DNA from: Candidatus Fermentibacterales bacterium
Lineage (GTDB): Bacteria > Fermentibacterota > Fermentibacteria > Fermentibacterales > JAFGKQ01
Assembly (NCBI GenBank): GCA_016928495.1
Contig: JAFGKQ010000199.1
Span: forward strand, 1-5,046
Reading direction: 5' to 3'
DNA length: 5,046 nucleotides
The position numbers were made by a program, and so were the translations under genes. Positions 1-5,046 of this stretch are shown in pieces (within the stretch, counting starts at the first letter, position 1; the number at the start of each line of letters is the position of its first letter). The notes beneath the pieces were generated by a model. That model was not told the origin of the DNA. It searched no databases and worked only from the letters and a program-made list of their open reading frames with translations.

Positions 1-630
1 GACAACCTCGAGGGGCTGACGGCGGGCGGGACCGTGCCAGGGGACTACACGGCGGTGTGGGAGGAGCTGACCATCAGGCGCCCCGACACCTGGCCCGACG
101 GATGGGACATACTCCTGCCCGACACCCTCCGTGTCCCCGGGGTGGAGGGGATACCCGGCGTTTGGCTATGGCGCAGCACCCGCTGCAACAGCATCCAGCA
201 CCCCGGAAGCACCACGAGGGACCACTTCATCTTCTACGAGACCCTGTTCCAGGATCCCGGCCTGTTCGAGGGGGACTTCTACGGCCACTCGGGCGAGGTG
301 CTCTGGTTCTTCGAAGAGAGCGGCATGCTCGTGTGCGCGCCGGGCCACCTGCCCACCCTGGAGGGCTACGAGCCGGTCAGGCTCTCGCAAGAGGAGATGC
401 TGGAGACCATCCGCTCCTGGTGCCCGGAGATGTACCAGGAGGAGATAGCGGCCCTCTGGGGAACCTGGGGCGCCGAGATAGAGGCCAGGTGCGTCGAAGG
501 GGGCGAGACGCTGCTGCTCTTCCCCCTGAACCGGGCACGGATCGAGTCCATCAGCGAGCTGAGCTTCACGCCCGACCAGGACCTGCCGGTCGAGTACGCG
601 AGGCTGTTCCTGGGGCTGGGAGCGTTCTGA
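1..630 (+). CDS. C-terminal part of a protein of unknown function (5' end outside the window)
   Basis: The reading frame is open from the first base to the TGA at 628-630, giving 209 residues. A GTG at 34 could serve as a start, but no Shine-Dalgarno precedes it and the frame runs back to the edge, so I treat the gene as truncated by the window. I recognise no family. The fragment is acidic and rich in tryptophan (for example TWPDGW, VWLW and LWGTWG). It has no obvious membrane segment and contains four cysteines. The opening stretch (GTVPGDYTAVW) looks like the end of a beta-sandwich or carbohydrate-binding-like module. The middle (HSGEVLWFFEESGMLVCAPG) reads as beta strands, followed by a helix around SQEEMLETIRSW. 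Absence of internal stops, the GC-type third positions and the sensible composition support real coding. The next plus-strand gene is 218 bases away and has its own promoter candidate, so the two need not be co-transcribed. Confidence 0.7.
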   Translation, partial: DNLEGLTAGGTVPGDYTAVWEELTIRRPDTWPDGWDILLPDTLRVPGVEGIPGVWLWRSTRCNSIQHPGSTTRDHFIFYETLFQDPGLFEGDFYGHSGEVLWFFEESGMLVCAPGHLPTLEGYEPVRLSQEEMLETIRSWCPEMYQEEIAALWGTWGAEIEARCVEGGETLLLFPLNRARIESISELSFTPDQDLPVEYARLFLGLGAF

Positions 631-750
631 AAGCCCCCGCCGCAACAGGGCTCGAGCCCATGATCACCCTTGGCGGCCCCGACCTGCCGGAGGCGCGTCC
701 GGAGCCCCGCAGCAATCGGCATGGAGCGGCCCGCAGCAGCCCGGGGGCTT
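631..750. repeat. 9-bp inverted repeat enclosing a hairpin-rich non-coding stretch; possible structured RNA
   Basis: AAGCCCCCG at 631-639 is perfectly complementary to CGGGGGCTT at 742-750, so these two arms could close a roughly 120-base element. It begins directly after the stop codon of the upstream gene. Inside are GCCGC (639-643) opposite GCGGC (673-677), the perfect palindrome GGGCTCGAGCCC (648-659), and CCGGA (687-691) opposite TCCGG (698-702) with a six-base loop. These pairings can coexist only partly, since G639 is used twice. I compared it by eye with tRNA, SRP RNA and terminator patterns and found no convincing match: no TTCGA T-loop, no GGAA-capped SRP loop, no T-tract. Such repeats arise fairly easily in GC-rich DNA, so this may be no more than composition. 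Confidence 0.3.
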
Positions 751-777
751 GCCCTCCACTCCCCTCCGCAGGATAGT
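749..777 (+). promoter_or_regulatory. Candidate sigma70-type promoter for the FN3 lipoprotein gene
   Basis: TTGCCC (749-754, four of six matches to TTGACA) is separated by exactly 17 bases from GATAGT (772-777, four of six matches to TATAAT). Transcription would start near 784, leaving a leader of about 65 bases before the ATG at 849. The -35 overlaps the right arm of the inverted repeat ending at 750. The leader contains a short hairpin, CCCGG (795-799) with CCGGG (810-814). The spacing is ideal, but each box is only a partial match and the organism's promoter consensus is unknown. Confidence 0.35.
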
Positions 778-837
778 ACGCGGGTAACGCCAACCCCGGT
801 CTCATCCAGCCGGGCATCTGCGTCTCGCTCTCCCCGA

Positions 838-843
838 AGGAGG
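838..843 (+). promoter_or_regulatory. Strong Shine-Dalgarno AGGAGG that decides the lipoprotein start
   Basis: Two ATG codons lie in tandem at 846 and 849. The AGGAGG at 838-843 ends only two bases before the first and five bases before the second. Five bases is the normal distance, so ATG 849 is the more likely initiation codon. The choice changes the protein by a single methionine. Confidence 0.7.
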
Positions 844-848
844 GAATG

Positions 849-1619
849 ATGCGCTACTTCGTAGCTTTCCTGGGGGCGTTCCTCATCGTGCTGGCGTGCT
901 CGGACAACCCCGAGACCCCCGGTGGGACGCTCCCCGTAGTTCAGAACTGCAGGATCCTGTTCGAGTCCTGCAGGGGCGACACGGTCGTGATCGCCTGGGA
1001 CTCCCTCGACGTGGAGGTAGACAACTACAGGGTATGGTTCGCGGACACCGATCCGGGCAACTGGAGCGTGGTCGCCACCACCCCGGCCACCGTTACGGAG
1101 GACATCGCCCTCTCGACCGGCTACTACTGCGTGGACGCGGTCCGGGGTGACGACGAGTCGTCCGATCAGTCCGACAAGGCCGACAACATCGCCATTGTCT
1201 TCGGCGGGGAAGGCGACACGCTCAGCTTCGAGACCCAGTGCGGCCTGGCGTTCGGGGACTCCGCCATCGTGTTCGGCGATCCCTCCGATCCCGGGTTCGC
1301 CCAGGACGTCGTACTGACCGACAGGCTGGGAGGCGGCTTCACGGCGTTCTCCGGGGACTTCGATCCAGGGATCTACCCCGGAGGCTCCGCCAGCCTCCTC
1401 GCGCCGGTCGAGGGGAAGGTGGCCCCCCATCCGGACAGCAGCGCCTGGGTAGAGGAGCTGGATCTTGCCGGATCACCCCACTCGGCCTTCGTGAGGCTCG
1501 ACAGCGGCTACTACGCCTACTTCCTGGTATCGACGCTGACGGACACCACGTACCAGTTCCTGACGGCGCAGCTCCACGCCTGGCCCGGCATCAGGCTGTT
1601 CAACTGGCTGACGCTGTAG
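849..1619 (+). CDS. Secreted lipoprotein with an FN3-like domain and an unassigned C-terminal domain
   Basis: The 256-residue product starts with a short lipoprotein signal (MRYFVAFLGAFLIVLAC). Lipidation is predicted at Cys17, with Ser18 next, which in a diderm favours the outer membrane. After a Pro/Gly linker, residues about 31-118 look like one fibronectin type III-like sandwich: VVIAWDSLDVEVDNYRVWFA matches the B and C strands with the conserved Trp and Tyr, and GYYCVDAVRG matches the F strand. Residues about 122-256 are beta-rich, with many Gly, Asp and aromatic residues and no transmembrane helix; I cannot name this half. FN3 modules in bacterial surface lipoproteins usually act as spacers or binding platforms, so an envelope role in binding or scaffolding is an inference. 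The gene has its own promoter candidate and ends facing the convergent permease gene. It could equally be described as a hypothetical lipoprotein, but the coding call is firm. Confidence 0.8.
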   Translation: MRYFVAFLGAFLIVLACSDNPETPGGTLPVVQNCRILFESCRGDTVVIAWDSLDVEVDNYRVWFADTDPGNWSVVATTPATVTEDIALSTGYYCVDAVRGDDESSDQSDKADNIAIVFGGEGDTLSFETQCGLAFGDSAIVFGDPSDPGFAQDVVLTDRLGGGFTAFSGDFDPGIYPGGSASLLAPVEGKVAPHPDSSAWVEELDLAGSPHSAFVRLDSGYYAYFLVSTLTDTTYQFLTAQLHAWPGIRLFNWLTL

Positions 1620-1632
1620 TCTGAGAGCCGCC

Positions 1633-1670
1633 GGCGGAGGGGCCCGCCCGTGATGCAGGGGCCTTCCGCC
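1633..1670. terminator. Imperfect GC-rich hairpin between convergent genes; possible shared terminator
   Basis: In the 57-base gap between two converging stop codons, bases 1633-1645 can pair with 1658-1670 over 13 positions, with one G-T wobble (1639/1664) and one G-G mismatch (1642/1661). The loop is 12 bases. The position is right for terminating both genes. No T-tract follows on either strand, so it is not a classical intrinsic terminator; it could act as an RNA 3'-end stabiliser or assist factor-dependent termination. Confidence 0.4.
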
Positions 1671-1676
1671 CGCCTC

Positions 1677-3017
1677 CTATGAGGCAGGCCGCTTCCTTCG
1701 GAACAGCTCGTCCAGGTTCACGACCTGGTGCATGACCACCGCTACGATGGTGGCGGTGGGCAGGGGGTCGGTGAAGAAGGACTGGATGAACCGGGGCGAG
1801 CGGGCGTAGAGCTCCGGCAGGAAGCCGGTGCTCAGGCCCATGAACAGCGCCACGCCTATGACGAAGGTCTTCCTGGGGTCCCACTTCTCGTGGAGCATCT
1901 CCTGGAGGCCCGTGATGACCATGAAGCAGCCCGCGAAGATGATCGAGGCGCCCAGGACCGGCCTGGGGATCTGCGACAGCAGGGCGCTGAAGCGGGGGAA
2001 GAAGGCGAACAGGCAGAACATCGCCCCGGCCGCGGTGGCCAGCCACCTGCTCAGCACTCCCGTCGAGCCCGCGAGCCCCACGTTGCTCGATGAGGTGTCC
2101 ACGGCCATGGCTCCGAAGAAGCCGGCCAGGGCGGTGGTGAACCCGTCGGTGAGGAGCCCGTTGCGTATGGGCAGGAAGTCGGCCTTCTCCAGGTCGGGGG
2201 TCGAGATCCTCTGGGCGGCCAGCAGGTTGCCGAAGGACTTTAGCGAGCCGCTGATGGCGATGATAACGAACGGCAGCAGCATCCCGGGGCTGAAGGCGAT
2301 GCTGCCGGCCCCCCATGGCATGGACGGGAGGGCGAAGAAGGGCTCCCGGCCCAGGGCCGCCGCGGAGGGCCGGCATTCCGGGACCAGCAGGAGGGACAGC
2401 AGCCAGCCGCCGACCATGCCGATCAGCAGGCAGTACATCCTGGCGGGGCCCCTGCCCCAGACGTTGAGAAGGATCATGGCCAGCAGCGACGCGAAGCCTA
2501 TCACGATCTGGAGGCCGCCTATGGCGTCGCCGCGGTACGACAGGCCGAAGAGTGACGAGACCGAGGACTCGATCACGCTGACCCCGACCATGGCCACGAC
2601 CAGCCCCACGACGTAGGCCGGGAACACCCGCTTGAGCCTCTGGACCACCGGGGCAAGCAGCATCTCCACCATCCCGGCGATGATGATCATGCCCCTCATG
2701 AGGGGGATGCCTCCAACCCAGGCGGCGGAGAGGGACAGGCTGAAGTAGGACGGGCCGCACACGTTGGGGCAGAGGTAGCCGCAGCCGAGGTAGCGCAGCC
2801 TGAGGGACTGCAGCATGGAGCCTATGCCCGAGGCCAGCATGGAGAACGAGATGACGGCGGCGGTGACCTCCGGGGAGGCGTTGATCTGGCTGCAGAACAG
2901 GATGGGAAGACCCAGGGACATGAACATCAGCATCACGTGCTGCAGCGACAGGGCGAAGAGGTGCCGTGGGGGCGGGACCTCGTCCACTCCGTAGGTGTAC
3001 TTCGTCTTCCGGCTCAT
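1677..3017 (-). CDS. NCS2-family nucleobase (xanthine/uracil-type) permease
   Basis: This 446-residue inner-membrane protein, with many hydrophobic segments, has the normal length and layout of the NCS2 (nucleobase-ascorbate transporter) family, whose members import purines or pyrimidines with a cation. Family marks are the TM1 Gln-His pair (Q26-H27 in SLQHVMLMF), the TM8 segment LPFVIIAISGSLKSFGN (248-264), the TM10 motif TSSSNVG (308-314), IPRPVLGASIIFAG (350-363) and GFLPELY (398-404). At the TM8 position where E. coli XanQ and UraA carry the substrate-binding Glu (three residues before the Gly), this protein has Lys260; Asn312 is kept in TM10. From memory, a related permease subgroup also has LK-x-x-G here, so this may be a clade trait rather than damage. 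The substrate cannot be read from the sequence. The start is well supported by GAGG five bases upstream. The gene lies seven bases downstream of the Cache lipoprotein gene, almost certainly in the same transcript. Confidence 0.93.
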   Translation of the reverse strand: MSRKTKYTYGVDEVPPPRHLFALSLQHVMLMFMSLGLPILFCSQINASPEVTAAVISFSMLASGIGSMLQSLRLRYLGCGYLCPNVCGPSYFSLSLSAAWVGGIPLMRGMIIIAGMVEMLLAPVVQRLKRVFPAYVVGLVVAMVGVSVIESSVSSLFGLSYRGDAIGGLQIVIGFASLLAMILLNVWGRGPARMYCLLIGMVGGWLLSLLLVPECRPSAAALGREPFFALPSMPWGAGSIAFSPGMLLPFVIIAISGSLKSFGNLLAAQRISTPDLEKADFLPIRNGLLTDGFTTALAGFFGAMAVDTSSSNVGLAGSTGVLSRWLATAAGAMFCLFAFFPRFSALLSQIPRPVLGASIIFAGCFMVITGLQEMLHEKWDPRKTFVIGVALFMGLSTGFLPELYARSPRFIQSFFTDPLPTATIVAVVMHQVVNLDELFRRKRPAS

Positions 3018-3022
3018 GGCTT

Positions 3023-3026
3023 CCTC
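3023..3026 (-). promoter_or_regulatory. Shine-Dalgarno of the permease, overlapping the upstream stop codon
   Basis: On the minus strand the sequence reads TGAGGAAGCC followed by ATG. TGA is the stop of the Cache lipoprotein gene (3027-3025), and GAGG (3026-3023), whose first two bases belong to that stop codon, lies five bases before the permease ATG (3017-3015). This arrangement favours translational coupling, in which ribosomes finishing the lipoprotein reinitiate on the permease. Confidence 0.65.
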
Positions 3027-3957
3027 ACGGCGGCATGGGGAGGTCGGTGATGGCCGCGAAGAACAGGGTGTCCCCGGAGAAGACGGCGCGCCTGACGTAA
3101 AGGGCCTTCTTCACCGGCTGCCTCTCGTAGCGGCTGCGCTCCAGGAACACCTGCCAGGTGCTGTCATCACCGGCCTCGAGGCTTCCCAGGGCAAGAGCGA
3201 ACGGCTGGTTGCCGGCCCTGTCCATGGCGGCCAGGAGATCCATGTCCGGGGCGCTCTCGGACAGCACCGGTGAGATGACCACGCTGCCGTCCGACCTGAA
3301 GGCGAACACCCGTACCTCCCGGAAGCCGAAGCCGGACGCAGGGTCCTCTATGCCCTCGAGGGCTGCCGGCCCCTGGTTCTCGTACAGGTCCGCCGCGCGG
3401 TCGACGATGATCCGGGCGAACTCTCTCTCCTCGAGGGGGTGGTCGATGCCGCCGCCCACGATCAGGTCCCGGCCGTCCGGCGTGGTCGCCAGGAAGTGAC
3501 ACGAGGACTTGGGCACGGGGTAGAAGCCCCCGGGCTCCCACCATGTGTAGTGGACCCAGGCGTGGGGGTTGCCCGGATCGTCGAGCGCCTCGCGTATCAT
3601 GTCGAGGATGACCCTGCCGTCCACGTCGGTGGCGTCAGCGAGCTCTCTGCCCTCCAGGTACTCCATCCCGGCATGGAACACGTTGGTGCCGTCCGTCTCG
3701 TAGACGTAGAGGTAATGGTCCCGGGGGCAGTAGCGCTCCCGGTGGCTCGCTAGGTACTCGATGGCTTCCGGGTCTCGCTCGGCAAGCAGGGCCGCGTCGT
3801 GAACGAAGCGGACCAGGTTCCTGGTGTCCCTGTACTCGTACATGGAGAGGTCCGGGCCGTTCCGGCCGTTGCCGCAGGCGCAGGCCAGGAGGAGGACGAC
3901 ACCGGCCAGGGCCCTCGCCGGTCCTGTCGGGGTCACCTGTCGGATGCTCCACGTCAT
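3025..3957 (-). CDS. Cache-domain lipoprotein with a probable second Cache-like unit; no signalling output domain
   Basis: The 310-residue product begins with a lipoprotein signal ending VVLLLAC, lipid-modified Cys26 predicted. Residues about 47-171 fit the Cache_2-type extracellular sensor fold: an N-terminal helix (NLVRFVHDAALLAER), the strand-turn HYLYVYETDGTNVFHAG, the ADATDVDGR turn, the WVHYTWWEP strand, then PKSSCHFLATTPDGRDLIVGGGI, where Cache_2 proteins have their conserved Lys and final strands. Residues about 180-305 repeat this order: helix IIVDRAADLY, strand REVRVFAFRSDGSVV, turn SAPDMD, strand STWQVFLERSRY, then PVKKALYVRRAVFSGDTLFF. No HAMP, kinase or methyl-accepting part follows, so any role is ligand binding outside the cytoplasm. 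The frame stays open to 4161, but I chose the ATG at 3957 because the signal peptide follows it, GGAG lies ten bases upstream, the extension overlaps the neighbouring gene, and a promoter candidate lies inside it. A GTG seven codons later is an alternative. The gene is followed at seven bases by the NCS2 permease. Confidence 0.82.
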   Translation of the reverse strand: MTWSIRQVTPTGPARALAGVVLLLACACGNGRNGPDLSMYEYRDTRNLVRFVHDAALLAERDPEAIEYLASHRERYCPRDHYLYVYETDGTNVFHAGMEYLEGRELADATDVDGRVILDMIREALDDPGNPHAWVHYTWWEPGGFYPVPKSSCHFLATTPDGRDLIVGGGIDHPLEEREFARIIVDRAADLYENQGPAALEGIEDPASGFGFREVRVFAFRSDGSVVISPVLSESAPDMDLLAAMDRAGNQPFALALGSLEAGDDSTWQVFLERSRYERQPVKKALYVRRAVFSGDTLFFAAITDLPMPP

Positions 3958-4011
3958 CGGGCCGGGTCTCCGTTCGGGCTGGTCCGGGGCAGGCGATGAC
4001 TTCGACCAGCC

Positions 4012-4040
4012 AATATGGAACGCGGTGGGCCGAGAGTGAA
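4012..4040 (-). promoter_or_regulatory. Candidate sigma70-type promoter for the Cache lipoprotein-permease operon
   Basis: On the minus strand, TTCACT (4040-4035, four of six to TTGACA) is followed after exactly 17 bases by CATATT (4017-4012, four of six to TATAAT). Both boxes lie in the 92-base gap after the glycosyltransferase-like gene ends. Transcription would begin near 4005, about 48 bases ahead of the ATG at 3957. The -10 lies in a locally AT-rich patch (CCAATATGGAA) unlike its surroundings, which strengthens the call. No operator repeat was seen. Confidence 0.45.
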
Positions 4041-4049
4041 GCCCCGGGC

Positions 4050-5046
4050 TCAGGGCGGGTCGGGCCTGGCCGTTGGCCACTGGTCCGGCGGGAGGTCGGG
4101 CGAGGGCTCGGGGTGGACCGTTCTCGAAGGCTCGAGCGATTCGGCCCTCTCCTCGCTCCATGGCTCGATGTGCGAGCGCTCTCCGTCGTACCAGAAGAGG
4201 TAGGGGCCCCTGTTGGGGTAGGCCGCCATCATCTCGAGGTCCTCGTCGGGGGTCTGGTGGGCGCAGAAGATGTAGTCGCCGTCATCGAGCAGGGCCGTGT
4301 TGTAGATGTAGCCGCTGAGCAGGTTGGGGTAGCCGTGGTCGCTGCCCTCGATGAACACCAGGGCGGGGGGCTCGGCCCCCTCGCGGGCGGCCAGCCAGGG
4401 CTGCCTGTCTATGCTCGTCCAGGGGCCCGACCTCTGAGAGATCTGCCAGGGCACGTAGAGCGTGAAGGAGATGAGGTAGAGGCCCAGGATGGTGAGCAGG
4501 AGGGTGCTGCCGCCCCGCTCGCCCCATCGCCGCCTCATGTTGCCCAGCAGGAAGGAGAGCCCGACGATCGTGAGGGCTATCACGACCGGCAGGAAGGTGT
4601 AGTAGTGCCTCGGCCCGTAGATGATCGCCGGCCAGGAGTGCAGTGTCAGCAGCATGGACATGAAGACCAGGGGGATGAAGAGAGGGAGTATGCGCCTGTC
4701 GCTCCGCGCCCTGAACGGCGATAGCAGGAGCGGCACGAAAGACAGGAGGGGCCAGCCGAAGACCATCACCGATCCCACTCCGACCTGGATGGCCACGTTC
4801 TTGATGCCCCTCCAGAGGGTGTGGTCGTAGTCGCCGTATATGGGGTACATGGCCTTGCCCCGGCCGAACCCCAGCAGGCTGTTGCCCCTGGACATCTCGT
4901 ATGCCGTCTTCTGCGTGAAACAAAAGAAGTAGCGGTTCATCAGGAGCATTCCGGCGAGCGGCGGGAGCGCTCCCAGCACGATTCCCAGGAGGCCCTTCAG
5001 GCCCTTCCTGCCCCTTCCGACCAGCAGGATGAAGAGGAAGGCGCTC
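4050..5046 (-). CDS. C-terminal part of a polytopic membrane protein, likely GT39/GT-C-type glycosyltransferase (5' end outside the window)
   Basis: The frame is open from the right edge (first complete codon at 5045) to the TGA at 4052-4050, giving 331 residues. The GTG at 4979 falls inside a hydrophobic run and is not the true start. The visible part has membrane segments at about residues 17-36, 84-108, 118-136, 146-167 and 180-200, then a soluble tail. Stretches such as DHTLWRGIKNVAIQ...VFGWPLLSFVPLLL, YGPRHYYTFLPVV and EDLEMMAAYPNRGPYLFWYDG resemble the C-terminal parts of bacterial GT39-like (dolichyl-phosphate-mannose mannosyltransferase superfamily) proteins. These use lipid-linked sugars to glycosylate proteins or lipids at the outer face of the inner membrane. 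The catalytic acidic residues of that superfamily sit in the first periplasmic loop, which is not in this window, so activity cannot be judged. The last 35 or so residues are Pro/Glu-rich and look disordered. The downstream Cache gene appears to have its own promoter. Confidence 0.65.
   Translation of the reverse strand, partial: SAFLFILLVGRGRKGLKGLLGIVLGALPPLAGMLLMNRYFFCFTQKTAYEMSRGNSLLGFGRGKAMYPIYGDYDHTLWRGIKNVAIQVGVGSVMVFGWPLLSFVPLLLSPFRARSDRRILPLFIPLVFMSMLLTLHSWPAIIYGPRHYYTFLPVVIALTIVGLSFLLGNMRRRWGERGGSTLLLTILGLYLISFTLYVPWQISQRSGPWTSIDRQPWLAAREGAEPPALVFIEGSDHGYPNLLSGYIYNTALLDDGDYIFCAHQTPDEDLEMMAAYPNRGPYLFWYDGERSHIEPWSEERAESLEPSRTVHPEPSPDLPPDQWPTARPDPP

Noticed and set aside
640-740. Possible tRNA or SRP RNA in the first intergenic gap
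   Set aside because: The GGGCTCGAGCCC palindrome superficially resembles a T-arm, but the loop lacks TTCGA, no matching acceptor stem or anticodon arm fits, and the CCGGAG...GCAGCAA segment does not form the SRP GGAA-capped helix.
366-1430. Long minus-strand open frame of 354 codons across the first two plus-strand genes
   Set aside because: It spans two genes and their gap on the opposite strand, has no Shine-Dalgarno or recognisable domain, and its composition is that of an antisense shadow in GC-rich DNA.
1828-2616. Plus-strand open frame of 262 codons antisense to the permease
   Set aside because: It lies entirely opposite a firmly identified gene and shows no domain or ribosome-binding signal.
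1600-2760. Minus-strand frame of 386 codons overlapping the permease
   Set aside because: It is an out-of-frame reading of the permease gene, rich in Arg, Pro, His and Gly and with no membrane segments, whereas the permease frame matches a known family throughout.
3958-4161. N-terminal extension of the Cache gene to an ATG at 4161
   Set aside because: It overlaps the end of the glycosyltransferase-like gene in another frame, is Pro/Arg/Ala-rich like a GC-rich shadow frame, puts the lipoprotein signal far inside the protein, and contains the promoter candidate.
7-4238. Repeated CTCGAG hexamers (7, 651, 3175, 3355, 3430, 4131, 4233)
   Set aside because: More than expected by chance, but six of the seven lie in genes and fit the local preference for CTC and GAG codons. 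No regular spacing or shared flanks were seen.
3996-4724. Plus-strand open frame of 242 codons antisense to the glycosyltransferase-like gene
   Set aside because: Gly, Val, Arg and Glu-rich composition typical of an antisense frame. The opposite strand encodes credible transmembrane segments.

Overview
The window is GC-rich bacterial DNA, roughly two thirds G+C by eye. It is densely coding, with strong Shine-Dalgarno sites, frequent AGG arginine codons and two lipoprotein signal peptides. The lipoproteins and the FN3-type and Cache-type secreted modules suggest a diderm bacterium. The style recalls uncultivated FCB-group or neighbouring candidate phyla, but that is an impression; there is no marker gene here to fix the taxonomy.

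Layout, left to right. The end of a plus-strand gene of unrecognised function enters from the left edge (1-630). A 215-base non-coding gap follows. It holds a 9-bp inverted repeat enclosing 102 bases with smaller hairpins, and then a plausible sigma70-type promoter. Next comes a plus-strand lipoprotein (849-1619) with an FN3-like domain and an unassigned beta-rich C-terminal half. It converges on a minus-strand block, with a GC-rich imperfect hairpin in the 57-base gap. Read in its own direction, the minus-strand block starts at the right edge with the C-terminal part of a polytopic membrane protein resembling a GT39/GT-C glycosyltransferase (4050-5046). After a 92-base gap carrying a candidate promoter comes a lipoprotein with a Cache domain and a likely second, divergent Cache-like unit (3025-3957). 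Seven bases later comes an NCS2 (xanthine/uracil family) nucleobase permease (1677-3017).

The most interesting unit is the Cache lipoprotein-NCS2 permease pair. The two genes look like one transcript: the permease Shine-Dalgarno overlaps the lipoprotein stop codon, and a 17-bp-spaced promoter lies just upstream of the lipoprotein. A ligand-binding Cache module with no signalling output domain, anchored outside the cytoplasm and made together with a nucleobase transporter, suggests a sensing or capture accessory for uptake. This is inference. The permease has Lys where the best-studied members have the substrate-binding Glu of TM8. No mobile element, CRISPR array, rRNA or convincing tRNA was found.
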